From: Rothia similimucilaginosa
Lineage (GTDB): Bacteria; Actinomycetota; Actinomycetes; Actinomycetales; Micrococcaceae
Reading direction: 5' to 3'
Length of the DNA: 64,000 bases
Assembly (NCBI RefSeq): GCF_029850875.1
Contig: NZ_JAOVAM010000001.1
Location: 364,400-428,399, forward strand
The notes beneath the pieces are model-generated. The model was not told the origin of the DNA. It saw only the letters and a list, made by a program, of their open reading frames with translations, and ran no database searches. The number at the start of each line of letters is the position of its first letter. Position 1 is the first letter of the stretch. Positions 28,990 through 37,830 of the stretch are shown here, piece after piece. Made by a program: the position numbers and the translations under genes.

Positions 28990-30855
28990 TTAGGGTTTTC
29001 GGGGTTTGAGGGCACTGATAGGTTCGCGTCGTGTTCCGGGTTCGCCGCAGATGGTGTGTTTGATCCAGTCTGGTAGGTTTCCTGCGTTGAGGTGTACATC
29101 GAGGATATTGAGGTCCTTTCCGAATGTGTGGCGGCAAGCTTCATGGCGGAGTAGGCGGGCGTAGGTGCTGTAGCCCTTGTACCAGTTGGTCCAGGCTTGA
29201 GTGTTGCGTAGTGCGGCGTATTCTCCGTCGGTGCTGTGGGGTGTGAGCAGGCTGGTTAGTAGTTCGAGTGCGTTGAGGCGTGCCCAGTAGGGGCTGTCTA
29301 GTTTTCCTTTGAGGGCATTGAGGTAGTGGGTGTAGGCGGCGTGGTGTTTGGTGAGGTATTCGCTGGTGGTGCAGCTTTCGTCGATTCGTTGTTGGAGGTT
29401 TTCGAGTTTGTTGTGGTCGTTGGGGTGTTCGTCGAGGCGCGGGAGCACGTCGCGGCTGATGGCGTTGAGTTTGGCGGCGCTGGCGTGGTCGGCGGGGGTG
29501 AGGTTTTCGAGTGCCCAGTCGTTGAGGTTGGTGTGCTTGATGCTGCGGTTCTGCTGAATGGTGCCGCTCTGTTGGATAGTACGGTGGGTGCGGCGGATCC
29601 AGTCTTGCCATTGCACGCATTTTTCGGGCACGGCGCGTACGTATGCCTGTTCGATGCCGGGGGCGGTGCTGAGTGCATGGGTGAAGCTGGCGGGTATATA
29701 GGTTTTGCGGGTGATGCGGGTGCCGTAGTGGGGTGGTTCGAGCGGCGCGGGGTTGGGGCTAGTGCTGGGGTATTCGCCGCCGAAGGCGTGGTAGGTGTAT
29801 TGGGCGGAGTAGTGCAGGTAGGCGAGCGCTTTTTGGGCGTGGTTCAGCCTGTAGCTGGCGAGGTAGGTGAGCATTTCGGCGGTGATGGGGTTGAGAGTTA
29901 CCGGTGCGATGGAGGCGCGTAGGTGCCCGGCGACTTCGGCGGGGATGAGTTCACGGAGTGTATCACCGATGGTGGGCACGTCACTGGTGGTGGGGTTGCC
30001 GGTGTTATCGACCGGGTGGGTGGCGAGCAGATGCGCGGCGGCGTTGATGGCGGCGTCCCAGTAGCACAGGTCGATTTGGGCTTGGCGGTAGATGGTGCGG
30101 ATGCTCTGGCGGGCTTCGTCATGGCGGGTGGTGTGGGTCTGGTCCCAGAGTTCTACGGCGTTTTCCCAGTCGTGGCGGGTTTCAGGGTTGGTTGTGGGGT
30201 CGGTATCCCAAGGGCTGTGGGCGTAGTTGTGTTGGGCGGTGTCTGCGATGGTGTCGCCGTGGCGGGTGAGCCAGGTGTAGTAGTTGCTGTGGCGGATTTC
30301 TTCGATGGGTGCGAGGAGGGTGAGCGCTTGCTGTTCGGGGTTAAGCGCCCAGATACTGGCGCCGCCTGCGTAGATGACGTCTTCGCAGCGTAGTTCGCTG
30401 ACGATGCGAGGGTCGTGGAGCAGGTGGAGCCATGCATTGATGGGGGTTTGTGTGTCGACGTCCTGTTGGATTTCTTCAATGGCGGCCAGTTGTGCGGTCT
30501 TGGAGTGCAGTTGCCGTTGGCGTACAGTGTTGTCGCCGTCGATAATGATGGCGTAGAAGCGGGTGAGGGTTTCGCCGTTGTGACAGGTGGGGAGTTTGGT
30601 GAAGGTTTCGTGCAGGAAGTCGGCGCGTTCACTGTGGGGGCAGGGTTCGTCGGGTAGGTTGACGCGCAGGCTGGGGCCGAGGGTGTTGTCGGTTGCGGTG
30701 AGGATGATGAGTGAGCGGTCGGGCCAGTAGCCGTGCTGGTGGAGGGCGCAGCTGAGCACATCGTATTCGTTGCGGATGGGCGGGGGCGTGTCGTAGCTGC
30801 CGTGGAGGTGGTTGTTGTTAGGGGTATTGCCGCTGGAGATGTTGTTTGCGTTCAT
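28990..30855 (-). CDS. DUF4192 domain-containing protein
   Basis: A 621-residue soluble protein of unknown function. The N-terminal half fits the DUF4192 pattern: NEYDVLSCALHQHGYWPDRS, then LIILTATDNTLGPSLRVNLP, a run of strands and helices ending near DVIYAGGASIWAL. DUF4192 proteins are usually 350-400 residues and lie near sigA in Micrococcaceae; here the C-terminal half (from about residue 380) is extra, helical and Asn/His/Thr rich without a family I recognise. No signal peptide or membrane segment. Codon use is rich in CAC/ACC with many Asn codons, distinct from sigA. Assignment rests on the N-terminal pattern and location. Confidence 0.7.
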   Translation of the reverse strand: MNANNISSGNTPNNNHLHGSYDTPPPIRNEYDVLSCALHQHGYWPDRSLIILTATDNTLGPSLRVNLPDEPCPHSERADFLHETFTKLPTCHNGETLTRFYAIIIDGDNTVRQRQLHSKTAQLAAIEEIQQDVDTQTPINAWLHLLHDPRIVSELRCEDVIYAGGASIWALNPEQQALTLLAPIEEIRHSNYYTWLTRHGDTIADTAQHNYAHSPWDTDPTTNPETRHDWENAVELWDQTHTTRHDEARQSIRTIYRQAQIDLCYWDAAINAAAHLLATHPVDNTGNPTTSDVPTIGDTLRELIPAEVAGHLRASIAPVTLNPITAEMLTYLASYRLNHAQKALAYLHYSAQYTYHAFGGEYPSTSPNPAPLEPPHYGTRITRKTYIPASFTHALSTAPGIEQAYVRAVPEKCVQWQDWIRRTHRTIQQSGTIQQNRSIKHTNLNDWALENLTPADHASAAKLNAISRDVLPRLDEHPNDHNKLENLQQRIDESCTTSEYLTKHHAAYTHYLNALKGKLDSPYWARLNALELLTSLLTPHSTDGEYAALRNTQAWTNWYKGYSTYARLLRHEACRHTFGKDLNILDVHLNAGNLPDWIKHTICGEPGTRREPISALKPRKP

Positions 30856-30906
30856 GCTTTCACGGTGGCATGGTTTACGTGGGTGCGCAGATCATACAAA
30901 TAATTC

Positions 30907-30986
30907 TGTGGATACTTCGGTTCATGTGTCCGAAGGTTCCACAGATTTATTCGTATTGTTCGTTTGTGCACCGAGGTTTGTCCACA
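30907..30986. other. Cluster of DnaA-box-like 9-mers upstream of the DUF4192 gene
   Basis: TTGTCCACA at 30978-30986, GGTTCCACA at 30935-30943, and GTATCCACA on the minus strand at 30907-30915, in a stretch richer in A/T than the flanks. There is no dnaA or dnaN gene and no origin structure, so this is not presented as an origin. The rest of 30856-31136 shows nothing else. Confidence 0.35.
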
Positions 30987-31136
30987 GCGGTGCGGGGTGC
31001 CGCGTCATAATCTGTCACACACTATCTGACGGGCGGTATTCGAAGGGCCAGATGGTAGCCCTGAGCCAGGTTCGTGGCGGGTACCCCTCCACTCCCCTAT
31101 GACTCGCGCCCCCGCAGTCTCCCCTACTGGACGCAC

Positions 31137-32042
31137 CTATTGTTCGTCGAGGAACCGTTCGAAGAGCGCACCAATCTCATCGCGGCTGGGCACGTTGTGC
31201 GCATCGCGTCGCGAGAGGGGAACCGCAATGTCGGAGGTGCGGAAGTTCTCGTCGTAGTTCTCTTCCATGGTCGTAATCATCCGACCGATTTCGGGGTTCT
31301 GCTTGACCTGATCGTTGATCTGACTATGTACGTGGCGTGCGGCTTCGCGCAGGTTCTCGGTGGGTAGGGAGAGGTGCGCTGCCATACCCACGTGTTCGAG
31401 GGCAGTTAGGGTGCCCTGCGGCAGGTCCGCCTCCGAAATGTACTGGGGAATGTTCACTCCGAAGCCGACGGTGTCGATTCCGTTTTCAGTGAAGAGCACT
31501 TCCAGCAGGTTGGTGACGGTTGCGTGTACGTCCGCGCTGGGCTTCCACGGGGAGATGCCGCGAATCAGGTCCTTGCGGGAGCCGTGCGCGGTAATCGGGA
31601 AGGGGCGGGTGTGCGGCACCGGCATGGGGAATGCGGAGACCAGCACGACCAGGGAGGGCTTGACCCGCTGGGCGATGGTCAGCACCGCCTTTTCGAAGCG
31701 CTGCCACTGCAGATCCGGTTCGGCGCCGGTGAGCAACAGGAACGGCTTGTCGAGGCTATCTTCTGCGGCGTAGAGCTTCAGCTGCGGGTATTGCGGCTTT
31801 TCGAAGTGGTCTTTTTCGTAGCGGATGTAGGGGCGGCGGGCACGGTAGTTGTGCAACTGATCGCTGTCGAACTCGACGATTTCAATATTTTTGAGTTCGC
31901 TGAGCAGCACCTGTCCGAGCTGGCCTGCCGTGGAGCCTGCGTCTTGCGGGCTGGAAAGGGCGATGATGAGGGTTAGCCCGTGCATCCTGGGGTCGTCCAA
32001 TATTTTGGTGTTGGCTAAGTAGAGATCTTCGGGGTTGAGCAT
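31137..32042 (-). CDS. PAC2 family protein (proteasome-assembly-chaperone-2-like)
   Basis: 301 residues with the PAC2 fold: the N-terminal LNPEDLYLAN, GLTLIIALSSPQDAG, LLSELKNIEIVEFDSDQLHNYRA and later RARRPYIRY, which the family uses to build its ligand-like cleft; VLVSAFPMPVPHTRP and the C-terminal SRRDAHNVPSRDEIGALFE are also typical. In archaea and eukaryotes PAC2 proteins help proteasome assembly; the bacterial members, common next to sigA in actinobacteria, have no fixed role. The start ATG follows GAGGAG. It is separated by 281 bp from the DUF4192 gene. Confidence 0.88.
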   Translation of the reverse strand: MLNPEDLYLANTKILDDPRMHGLTLIIALSSPQDAGSTAGQLGQVLLSELKNIEIVEFDSDQLHNYRARRPYIRYEKDHFEKPQYPQLKLYAAEDSLDKPFLLLTGAEPDLQWQRFEKAVLTIAQRVKPSLVVLVSAFPMPVPHTRPFPITAHGSRKDLIRGISPWKPSADVHATVTNLLEVLFTENGIDTVGFGVNIPQYISEADLPQGTLTALEHVGMAAHLSLPTENLREAARHVHSQINDQVKQNPEIGRMITTMEENYDENFRTSDIAVPLSRRDAHNVPSRDEIGALFERFLDEQ

Positions 32043-32491
32043 TACGCCTCCTCACTTCTGTCTAGTTCGCACCGTGTTCGGGGTGGGGTTAGTGTTTCTG
32101 CCGGCACCCGAGGTATTGGGGCGAAGGGGCGTCTTCTGTTATCTGACGCTTTCCGTAGTCTTTCATTTTATGCCACTACCGCCCTGTCTCGACAGTGTGC
32201 GGACTTTTCTCGCAGTAGGTGAACTTGTTTGGTGTCTCGTCGACGTTCTTAAAGCGCCGCAGCTCCGCTTCTTGTGCATTTTTCTGTTCTGCCAGCTGTT
32301 CAGGGTGAGAGCTGAACCTCACACCCTCCTACATATCCGTGTAGAGTAGAAGCAGTAGTCCGCGCGGCTTTGCGCGGCGGTATTCATCCTCACTCGTCGC
32401 GGGCCTACAGTTGAGTTTTTCGGGCGCGAGGATTCGGGCGCGAGGATGTGTCCCCCCATTATTTTGAGAAGACATACGCAAAGGAGTAACG
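32043..32491. other. Intergenic region between the PAC2 gene and pepA
   Basis: 449 bp holding the divergent promoters of the PAC2 gene (leftward) and pepA (rightward). The only structure seen is a 14-bp tandem repeat TCGGGCGCGAGGAT at 32420-32447, just ahead of pepA. No gene is recognisable. Confidence 0.4.
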
Positions 32492-33988
32492 ATGTCTCTG
32501 TCTCTGTCTATTCACAGCACTGACCTTGAGGCGCTTGAAGCAGACGTTCTGGTTCTGGGCGTTCTGAAGGGTTCGGACGGCCCGTACCTGGCGCCGAGCT
32601 CCCTGTCTGAGGACTCTTTTGAGGGTATTAACGAGCTGTTGGAGGCGCTGGGCGCTTCGGGTGCCCCCGATCAGCTGCTGCGTCTGCCCGGCCTTGAGGA
32701 CACCGGGGCCGGCATTGTGGCGCTGGCGGGCCTGGGCTCTGATGCTGCTGAGGGTCAGGAGCGCCTGGATGCTCTGCGTTATGCTGCCGGTTCTGCGGCT
32801 CGTCAGCTGGTTGGTTCTGCTGAGGAGATTGCTTTTGATTTCGGTGTTTCTTCGGTAGAGGAAATTGAGGCTATTGCTCACGGCGCTGTGCTGGGTAACT
32901 TCGTTGAGGAGGGTCTGCGCGGCAAGACTAAGGATTCGGTCAAGGAAGAGCTCGATTCCATTCTGATTGTTTCGTCGATTGATCAGGATGAGGCTGAAGA
33001 GGCTCTGGTGCACGGCCTAGTTCTGGGCGAGACCGCTAAGGACGCTCGCCGACTGGTGAACCTGCCTCCGTCGCACCTGTACCCGGAGACTTTCGCTGAG
33101 TTCGCTGCTGAGGTTGCTGAGGATTACTCGAACATTGAGATTGAGCTTTTCCACCACGACCGCCTGGCCGAGGAGGGCTTTGGCGGCATTTCCGGTGTTG
33201 GTCAGGGTTCACCGCGCAAGCCGGTTCTTGCCGTTGTAAAGTACACCCCGGAGAACCCGAAGGCTCACGTTGCTCTGGTTGGTAAGGGCATCACCTTCGA
33301 TACCGGTGGTAACTCGCTGAAGCCTGCCGCTTCGATGATGACCATGAAGTGTGATATGGCTGGTGCCGCATCGGTTCTGAGCGCTGTGGTTGCTTCCGCG
33401 GAGCTGGATATTCCGGTTGCTGTGACCGGTTACCTGTGCTTGGCTGAGAATATGCCCGGCGGTCATGCACTGCGCCCGGAGGACATTATCACCATGCGTG
33501 ATGGTCGCACCGTTGAGGTGCTGAACACTGACGCTGAGGGTCGCCTGGTCATGGCTGATGGTATCGCTCTGGCTTCTGAGTCGAACCCGGACGTCATCCT
33601 GGACATCGCTACCCTGACCGGTGCCGCTATGGCTGCTCTGGGTCTGCGCACTGCTGCTCTGCTCGGTGACGAGGAGATTCGTGGCCGCGTGATTGCAGCC
33701 GGCGCTGCTGCGGGTGAGTCTTACTGGCCGATGCCGCTAGAGTCCTATCTGCGAAAGAGCCTGGAGTCCCCTGTTGCCGACCTGAAGAACATTGGTTCCC
33801 GCTACGGTGGCGCGCTGACTGCGGGCCTGTTCCTGAAGGAGTTTGTGGGCGAGGGCATCCCCTGGGCTCATCTGGATATTGCAGGCCCCGCGTTCAATGA
33901 GGAGTCCCCGTACGGCTTCACTCCGAAGGAAGGCACCGGTTTCGGTACCGCTACCCTGGTGAACTTCATCGAGTCGTACGCTAGGTAG
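32492..33988 (+). CDS. pepA: Leucyl aminopeptidase (M17)
   Basis: Two-metal cytosolic aminopeptidase, 498 residues, releasing N-terminal amino acids from peptides. The C-terminal catalytic domain carries the metal and active-site residues: GKGITFDTGGNSLK, MKCDMAGAASVL and NTDAEGRLVMADG (M17 signature), with the P-rich TLTGAAMAALG loop. The N-terminal domain is the less conserved macro-like fold. ATG at 32492 is preceded by AAAGGAG. It is monocistronic and closed by a terminator at 34076-34123. Confidence 0.95.
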   Translation: MSLSLSIHSTDLEALEADVLVLGVLKGSDGPYLAPSSLSEDSFEGINELLEALGASGAPDQLLRLPGLEDTGAGIVALAGLGSDAAEGQERLDALRYAAGSAARQLVGSAEEIAFDFGVSSVEEIEAIAHGAVLGNFVEEGLRGKTKDSVKEELDSILIVSSIDQDEAEEALVHGLVLGETAKDARRLVNLPPSHLYPETFAEFAAEVAEDYSNIEIELFHHDRLAEEGFGGISGVGQGSPRKPVLAVVKYTPENPKAHVALVGKGITFDTGGNSLKPAASMMTMKCDMAGAASVLSAVVASAELDIPVAVTGYLCLAENMPGGHALRPEDIITMRDGRTVEVLNTDAEGRLVMADGIALASESNPDVILDIATLTGAAMAALGLRTAALLGDEEIRGRVIAAGAAAGESYWPMPLESYLRKSLESPVADLKNIGSRYGGALTAGLFLKEFVGEGIPWAHLDIAGPAFNEESPYGFTPKEGTGFGTATLVNFIESYAR

Positions 33989-34075
33989 TCTGCTTGGCTA
34001 GGCGTGGCTCCTAGCTGGCGCATCCTAACTGGTGCTCCTTATCTGGTGCACGGCCGCACAGCATAGAGCAGATCT

Positions 34076-34123
34076 GAGGAGGGCTTTCCTGTATTTCTAT
34101 CGGGGAGCCCTCCTCTTTGTTTT
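34076..34123 (+). terminator. Terminator after pepA
   Basis: GAGGAGGGCT at 34076-34085 pairs with AGCCCTCCTC at 34106-34115, followed by TTTGTTTT. Confidence 0.85.
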
Positions 34124-34438
34124 GTCTTGTTCTTGACTGCGTTATATGTTCCGACTGTGGTGGTGCTGTCATCTGACTGTTTTATGACCCGCCCTTTTCT
34201 TGCGTGGTGAAAAATTTGCGGTGTTTAGGCGATTAATCGGCTAAAACCGCCCTGAGTGAACTTAAACGACCCTCAACGGGGGTATTGTTGTATTAAGTGT
34301 TTTTCTGCGTGCGCGGAGAGGCGCGCAAGTTTTTCGAGCTCGCGGGCCTTTCGCGCATGCTGAGGAACCTACCAGTAAATTGGTAAAGAACTCATTGCAG
34401 GGGTTTCAGCCCCAACAACTATGCAAGGGAGCAATATC
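34124..34438. other. Upstream region of lpd
   Basis: AT-richer region with several inverted motifs (GCGATTAATCG at 34228-34238) but no promoter I can assign with confidence. No gene. Confidence 0.35.
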
Positions 34439-35806
34439 GTGGCTCAAGAATTCGACATCCTCATCCTCGGCGGCGGTTCCGCTGGCTACTCGGCAGCTAT
34501 TCGCGCACGCCAGCTAGGCTTCACCGTCGGTCTGATCGAGAAGGAAAAGGTCGGCGGCACCTGCCTGCACACCGGCTGTATCCCCACCAAGGCGTACCTG
34601 CACGCTGCTGAACTGGCTGAAGAGGCACGCGAGGCGTCCAAGGTTGGCGTTAACGCTGTACTGCAGTCCATCGAGATGGGCAAGGTTCGCGATTACAAGG
34701 ACGGCATCGTCTCCGGTAAGTTCAAGGGTCTTGCGGGCCTGCTGAAGATGAAGGGCGTAGAGGTTATCCCCGGCGAGGGTAAGCTGACCGCTCAGGACAC
34801 CATTACCGTCGGTGGTGTTGAGTACAAGGGTAAGAACATTATCCTGGCATCCGGCTCGGTCTCCAAGACCTTTGGTCTGCCCATTGAGGGTCGCGTTCTG
34901 ACCTCCACTGAGGCGCTGGAGATGGACTACCTGCCCAAGAGCGCTATCGTGCTCGGTGGCGGCGTGATTGGTTGCGAGTTCGCATCCATGTGGAACGCTA
35001 TGGGTGTTGACGTCACCATCATCGAGGGCCTGCCGAACCTGGTTCCCAACGAGGATCCAGCCATCATCAAGGTTCTGGAGCGTGCGTTCAAGAAGCGCGG
35101 CATCAAGTTCAACACCGGCACCCTCTTCGAGAAGGTTGAGCAGGACGCTAACGGTGCTAAGGTCACCCTGGCTGACGGCAAGGTCTTCGAGGCAGAGATT
35201 GTCCTGGTCGCTGTTGGTCGTGGCCCGAACACTGCAAACATGGGCTACGAGGAGCAGGGCATCCCCATGGATCGCGGCTTCGTCTTGGCTAACGAGCGCC
35301 TGCACACCGGTGTTGGCAACATCTACGCTGTTGGCGACATCGTCCCCGGCGTTCAGCTGGCTCACCGCGGTTACCAGCAGGGTATCTTCGTTGCAGAAGA
35401 GATCGCTGGCCTGAACCCCACCATCGTTGAAGATGTCAACATCCCCAAGGTCACCTTCTGTGACCCGGAGATCGCTTCCGTTGGTTACTCCGAGCCCAAG
35501 GCTAAGGAGAAGTTCGGCGCTGAGAACGTTGAGACCGCTGAGTACAACCTGGCTGGTAACGGTAAGTCCGCTATCCTCGGTGCTACCGGCATCGTGAAGG
35601 TTGTCCGCCAGAAGGACGGCCCCATCGTTGGTGTTCACGCTATTGGTAAGCGCATGGGTGAGCAGATTGGTGAGGCTCAGATGTGGGTTGCTTGGGAAGC
35701 ATTCCCCGAGGACGTCGCTAAGTTCATCCACGCACACCCGACTCAGAACGAGTCCCTGGGTGAGGCAGCAATGGTCCTGAACGGCACCCCGCTGCACAGC
35801 GCATAA
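34439..35806 (+). CDS. lpd: Dihydrolipoyl dehydrogenase (E3)
   Basis: FAD enzyme that reoxidises the lipoyl groups of 2-oxoacid dehydrogenase complexes, making NADH. GTG at 34439 is preceded by AAGGGAG and gives 455 residues. The FAD site is LGGGSAG (residues 10-16), the redox pair is Cys42/Cys47 (GGTCLHTGC), the NAD site is LGGGVIGCEFA, and the C-terminal HAHPTQNESLGEA bears the catalytic His-Glu pair. It precedes the two-lipoyl E2 gene by 191 bp, so both serve the same complexes. Confidence 0.97.
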   Translation: MAQEFDILILGGGSAGYSAAIRARQLGFTVGLIEKEKVGGTCLHTGCIPTKAYLHAAELAEEAREASKVGVNAVLQSIEMGKVRDYKDGIVSGKFKGLAGLLKMKGVEVIPGEGKLTAQDTITVGGVEYKGKNIILASGSVSKTFGLPIEGRVLTSTEALEMDYLPKSAIVLGGGVIGCEFASMWNAMGVDVTIIEGLPNLVPNEDPAIIKVLERAFKKRGIKFNTGTLFEKVEQDANGAKVTLADGKVFEAEIVLVAVGRGPNTANMGYEEQGIPMDRGFVLANERLHTGVGNIYAVGDIVPGVQLAHRGYQQGIFVAEEIAGLNPTIVEDVNIPKVTFCDPEIASVGYSEPKAKEKFGAENVETAEYNLAGNGKSAILGATGIVKVVRQKDGPIVGVHAIGKRMGEQIGEAQMWVAWEAFPEDVAKFIHAHPTQNESLGEAAMVLNGTPLHSA

Positions 35807-35997
35807 ATTTTGCTGACTGGCGTTAGCGCGTCAGCTTAGTATTGACGACCGTTGGTCGTTAGCGGTTGCGGGCGTATCCGCTGAACAACGCCCCCTATCC
35901 AGATGCGCGTCGACGTGCTTCGATGCATACGGCGCGCATCCGGGTCGCCGCTCACATTTTTCTAGTTCAAGCATTCACAAGGAGAACGGGAAAGATT

Positions 35998-37653
35998 ATG
36001 TCCCACACCGTAGTACTGCCCGCACTGGGCGAGTCCGTGACCGAGGGTACCGTTACCCGCTGGCTCGTAGAGGTCGGCGACACCATTGAGGTTGACGCAC
36101 CCCTGGTTGAGGTTTCCACTGACAAGGTTGATACCGAGGTTCCCTCCCCCGTAGCAGGCGTTGTTGAGCAGATTCTCGTCCCCGAGGATGAGGACGTCGA
36201 GGTCGGCGCTGCTCTGGCTATCATTGGCGACGGTTCCGGCGCTGCTGCACCGGCTGCTCCCGCAGCTGCTGCTGCTCCCGCTCCGGCTGCTGAAGCTCCC
36301 GCAGCACCCGCTGCTGCACCGGCTGCTCCCGCAGCTGCTGCTGCAGGCACCGAGGTTCTGCTGCCCGCACTGGGCGAGTCCGTCACCGAGGGCACCGTTA
36401 CCCGCTGGCTGAAGGAAGTTGGCGAGCAGGTTGAGGTTGACGAGCCCCTGGTTGAGGTTTCCACCGACAAGGTTGACACCGAGGTTCCCTCCCCCGTAGC
36501 AGGTACCCTGCTCGAGATTCGCATCCCCGAGGATGAGGACGCAGAGGTTGGCCAGGTTCTGGCTATCATCGGCGACGCTTCCGCTGCTGCTGCACCGGCT
36601 GCTCCCGCTGCACCCGCTCCGGTTGCTGAGGCTCCCGCAGCACCCACTGCTGCTCCGGCCGCTCCTGCTGCTCCCGCTGCACCTGCCGCTCCGGCAGCTG
36701 CTGAGGGCGAAGCATACGTGACCCCGCTGGTCCGTAAGCTCGCTAAGGACAACGGCATCGATCTGTCCACCGTCAAGGGCACCGGTGTTGGTGGCCGCAT
36801 CCGCAAGCAGGATGTTCAGGCTGCTATCGCTGCTAAGGGTTCCGCTGCTCCCGCCGCTGCTGCACCCGCTGCAGCTGCTGCTCCGGCTGCTGGTTCCGCA
36901 AAGGCACCGCACACCTTCGAGGTTTCCCCCAAGCGTGGCACCGTCGAGAAGACCGCACGTATCCGCCAGGTTATTGCAAAGCGTATGCGTGAGTCCCTGG
37001 ACGTCTCCACTCAGCTGACCCAGGTCACCGAGGTTGACGTGACCCGCGTTGTTCAGCTGCGTGCAAAGGCTAAGGACGGCTTCGCTGCTCGTGAGGGCGC
37101 TAAGCTGACCTTCCTGCCCTTCTTCGTCCAGGCAACTGCTGAGGCTCTGCAGCAGCACCCCGCTCTGAACGCTTCCATGACTGAGGACTACAAGCAGATC
37201 ACTTACCACGGCTCCGAGAACATCGCTATTGCTGTGGACACCCCCAAGGGTCTGCTGGTTCCGGTCATCAAGAATGCTTCTGACCTGGGCATTGCTGGCC
37301 TGGCAAAGGCTATTGGCGACCTGGGTGGCCGCGCACGTACCGGTGACATCTCCCCCGAGGAGCTGTCGGGTTCGACCTTCACCATCACCAACATTGGTTC
37401 CTTCGGTGCACTGTTCGACACCCCGATCATCAACCAGCCGAACGTTGCAATCCTCGGTACCGGTTCCATCGTGAAGCGCCCCATGGTTGTTAAGGATGTT
37501 GACGGTAACGACGTTATCGCTATCCGCTCCATGTGCTACCTGTCCCTCACCTACGACCACCGTGTGGTCGACGGTGCAGACGCAGGTCGCTTCCTCCACA
37601 CCCTCAAGACCCGCCTGGAGGAGGCAAACTTCGAGTCTGAGCTGGGTCTCTAA
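35998..37653 (+). CDS. Dihydrolipoamide acyltransferase (E2) with two lipoyl domains
   Basis: Core E2 of a 2-oxoacid dehydrogenase complex (pyruvate and/or 2-oxoglutarate). The order in 551 residues is: lipoyl domain 1 (lipoyl Lys43 in TDKVD), an Ala/Pro linker, lipoyl domain 2 (Lys near 158), a second Ala/Pro linker, an E3-binding PSBD near residues 240-275 ([28 protein letters not shown]), a third linker, and the acyltransferase with [10 protein letters not shown] near residue 521. Its naming as aceF or sucB is left open: in Corynebacterium and Mycobacterium relatives one such E2 works with AceE and with the fused E1 Kgd/OdhA (here 53943). ATG follows AAGGAG. The two lipoyl domains are almost identical in DNA, a recent-looking duplication. 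Confidence 0.92.
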   Translation: MSHTVVLPALGESVTEGTVTRWLVEVGDTIEVDAPLVEVSTDKVDTEVPSPVAGVVEQILVPEDEDVEVGAALAIIGDGSGAAAPAAPAAAAAPAPAAEAPAAPAAAPAAPAAAAAGTEVLLPALGESVTEGTVTRWLKEVGEQVEVDEPLVEVSTDKVDTEVPSPVAGTLLEIRIPEDEDAEVGQVLAIIGDASAAAAPAAPAAPAPVAEAPAAPTAAPAAPAAPAAPAAPAAAEGEAYVTPLVRKLAKDNGIDLSTVKGTGVGGRIRKQDVQAAIAAKGSAAPAAAAPAAAAAPAAGSAKAPHTFEVSPKRGTVEKTARIRQVIAKRMRESLDVSTQLTQVTEVDVTRVVQLRAKAKDGFAAREGAKLTFLPFFVQATAEALQQHPALNASMTEDYKQITYHGSENIAIAVDTPKGLLVPVIKNASDLGIAGLAKAIGDLGGRARTGDISPEELSGSTFTITNIGSFGALFDTPIINQPNVAILGTGSIVKRPMVVKDVDGNDVIAIRSMCYLSLTYDHRVVDGADAGRFLHTLKTRLEEANFESELGL

Positions 37654-37741
37654 GACCTGCAAAGACTCAAGGAAGTTTCCTTGTGGGGGTACCCTGATGG
37701 GTAGCCAAGCGTAACTTTCCGGGATTTGCCGGACAGCGAGC

Positions 37742-37788
37742 AAAAGGCGGCGGCTCCATCCATTTCGGTGGGTGGGGCCGCCGCTTTT
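37742..37788. terminator. Bidirectional terminator after the E2 gene
   Basis: AAAAGGCGGCGGC pairs with GCCGCCGCTTTT around a short inner stem. It separates the convergent E2 and kinase-like genes. Confidence 0.8.
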
Positions 37789-37830
37789 GTTGTGTCCGCG
37801 GTTCTCGCAGTGTCAGTTACGCGGTGTCAG

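Noticed and set aside
30856..31136. Possible replication origin from DnaA-box-like 9-mers
   Set aside because: Only three imperfect or single boxes, no dnaA/dnaN genes and no extended array, so origin function is not supported; the boxes are reported only as a weak finding.
35962..37743. 593-codon open frame on the minus strand across the E2 gene
   Set aside because: Shadow of the Ala/Pro-rich E2 codons; Ser/Gly/Cys repeats without any fold.
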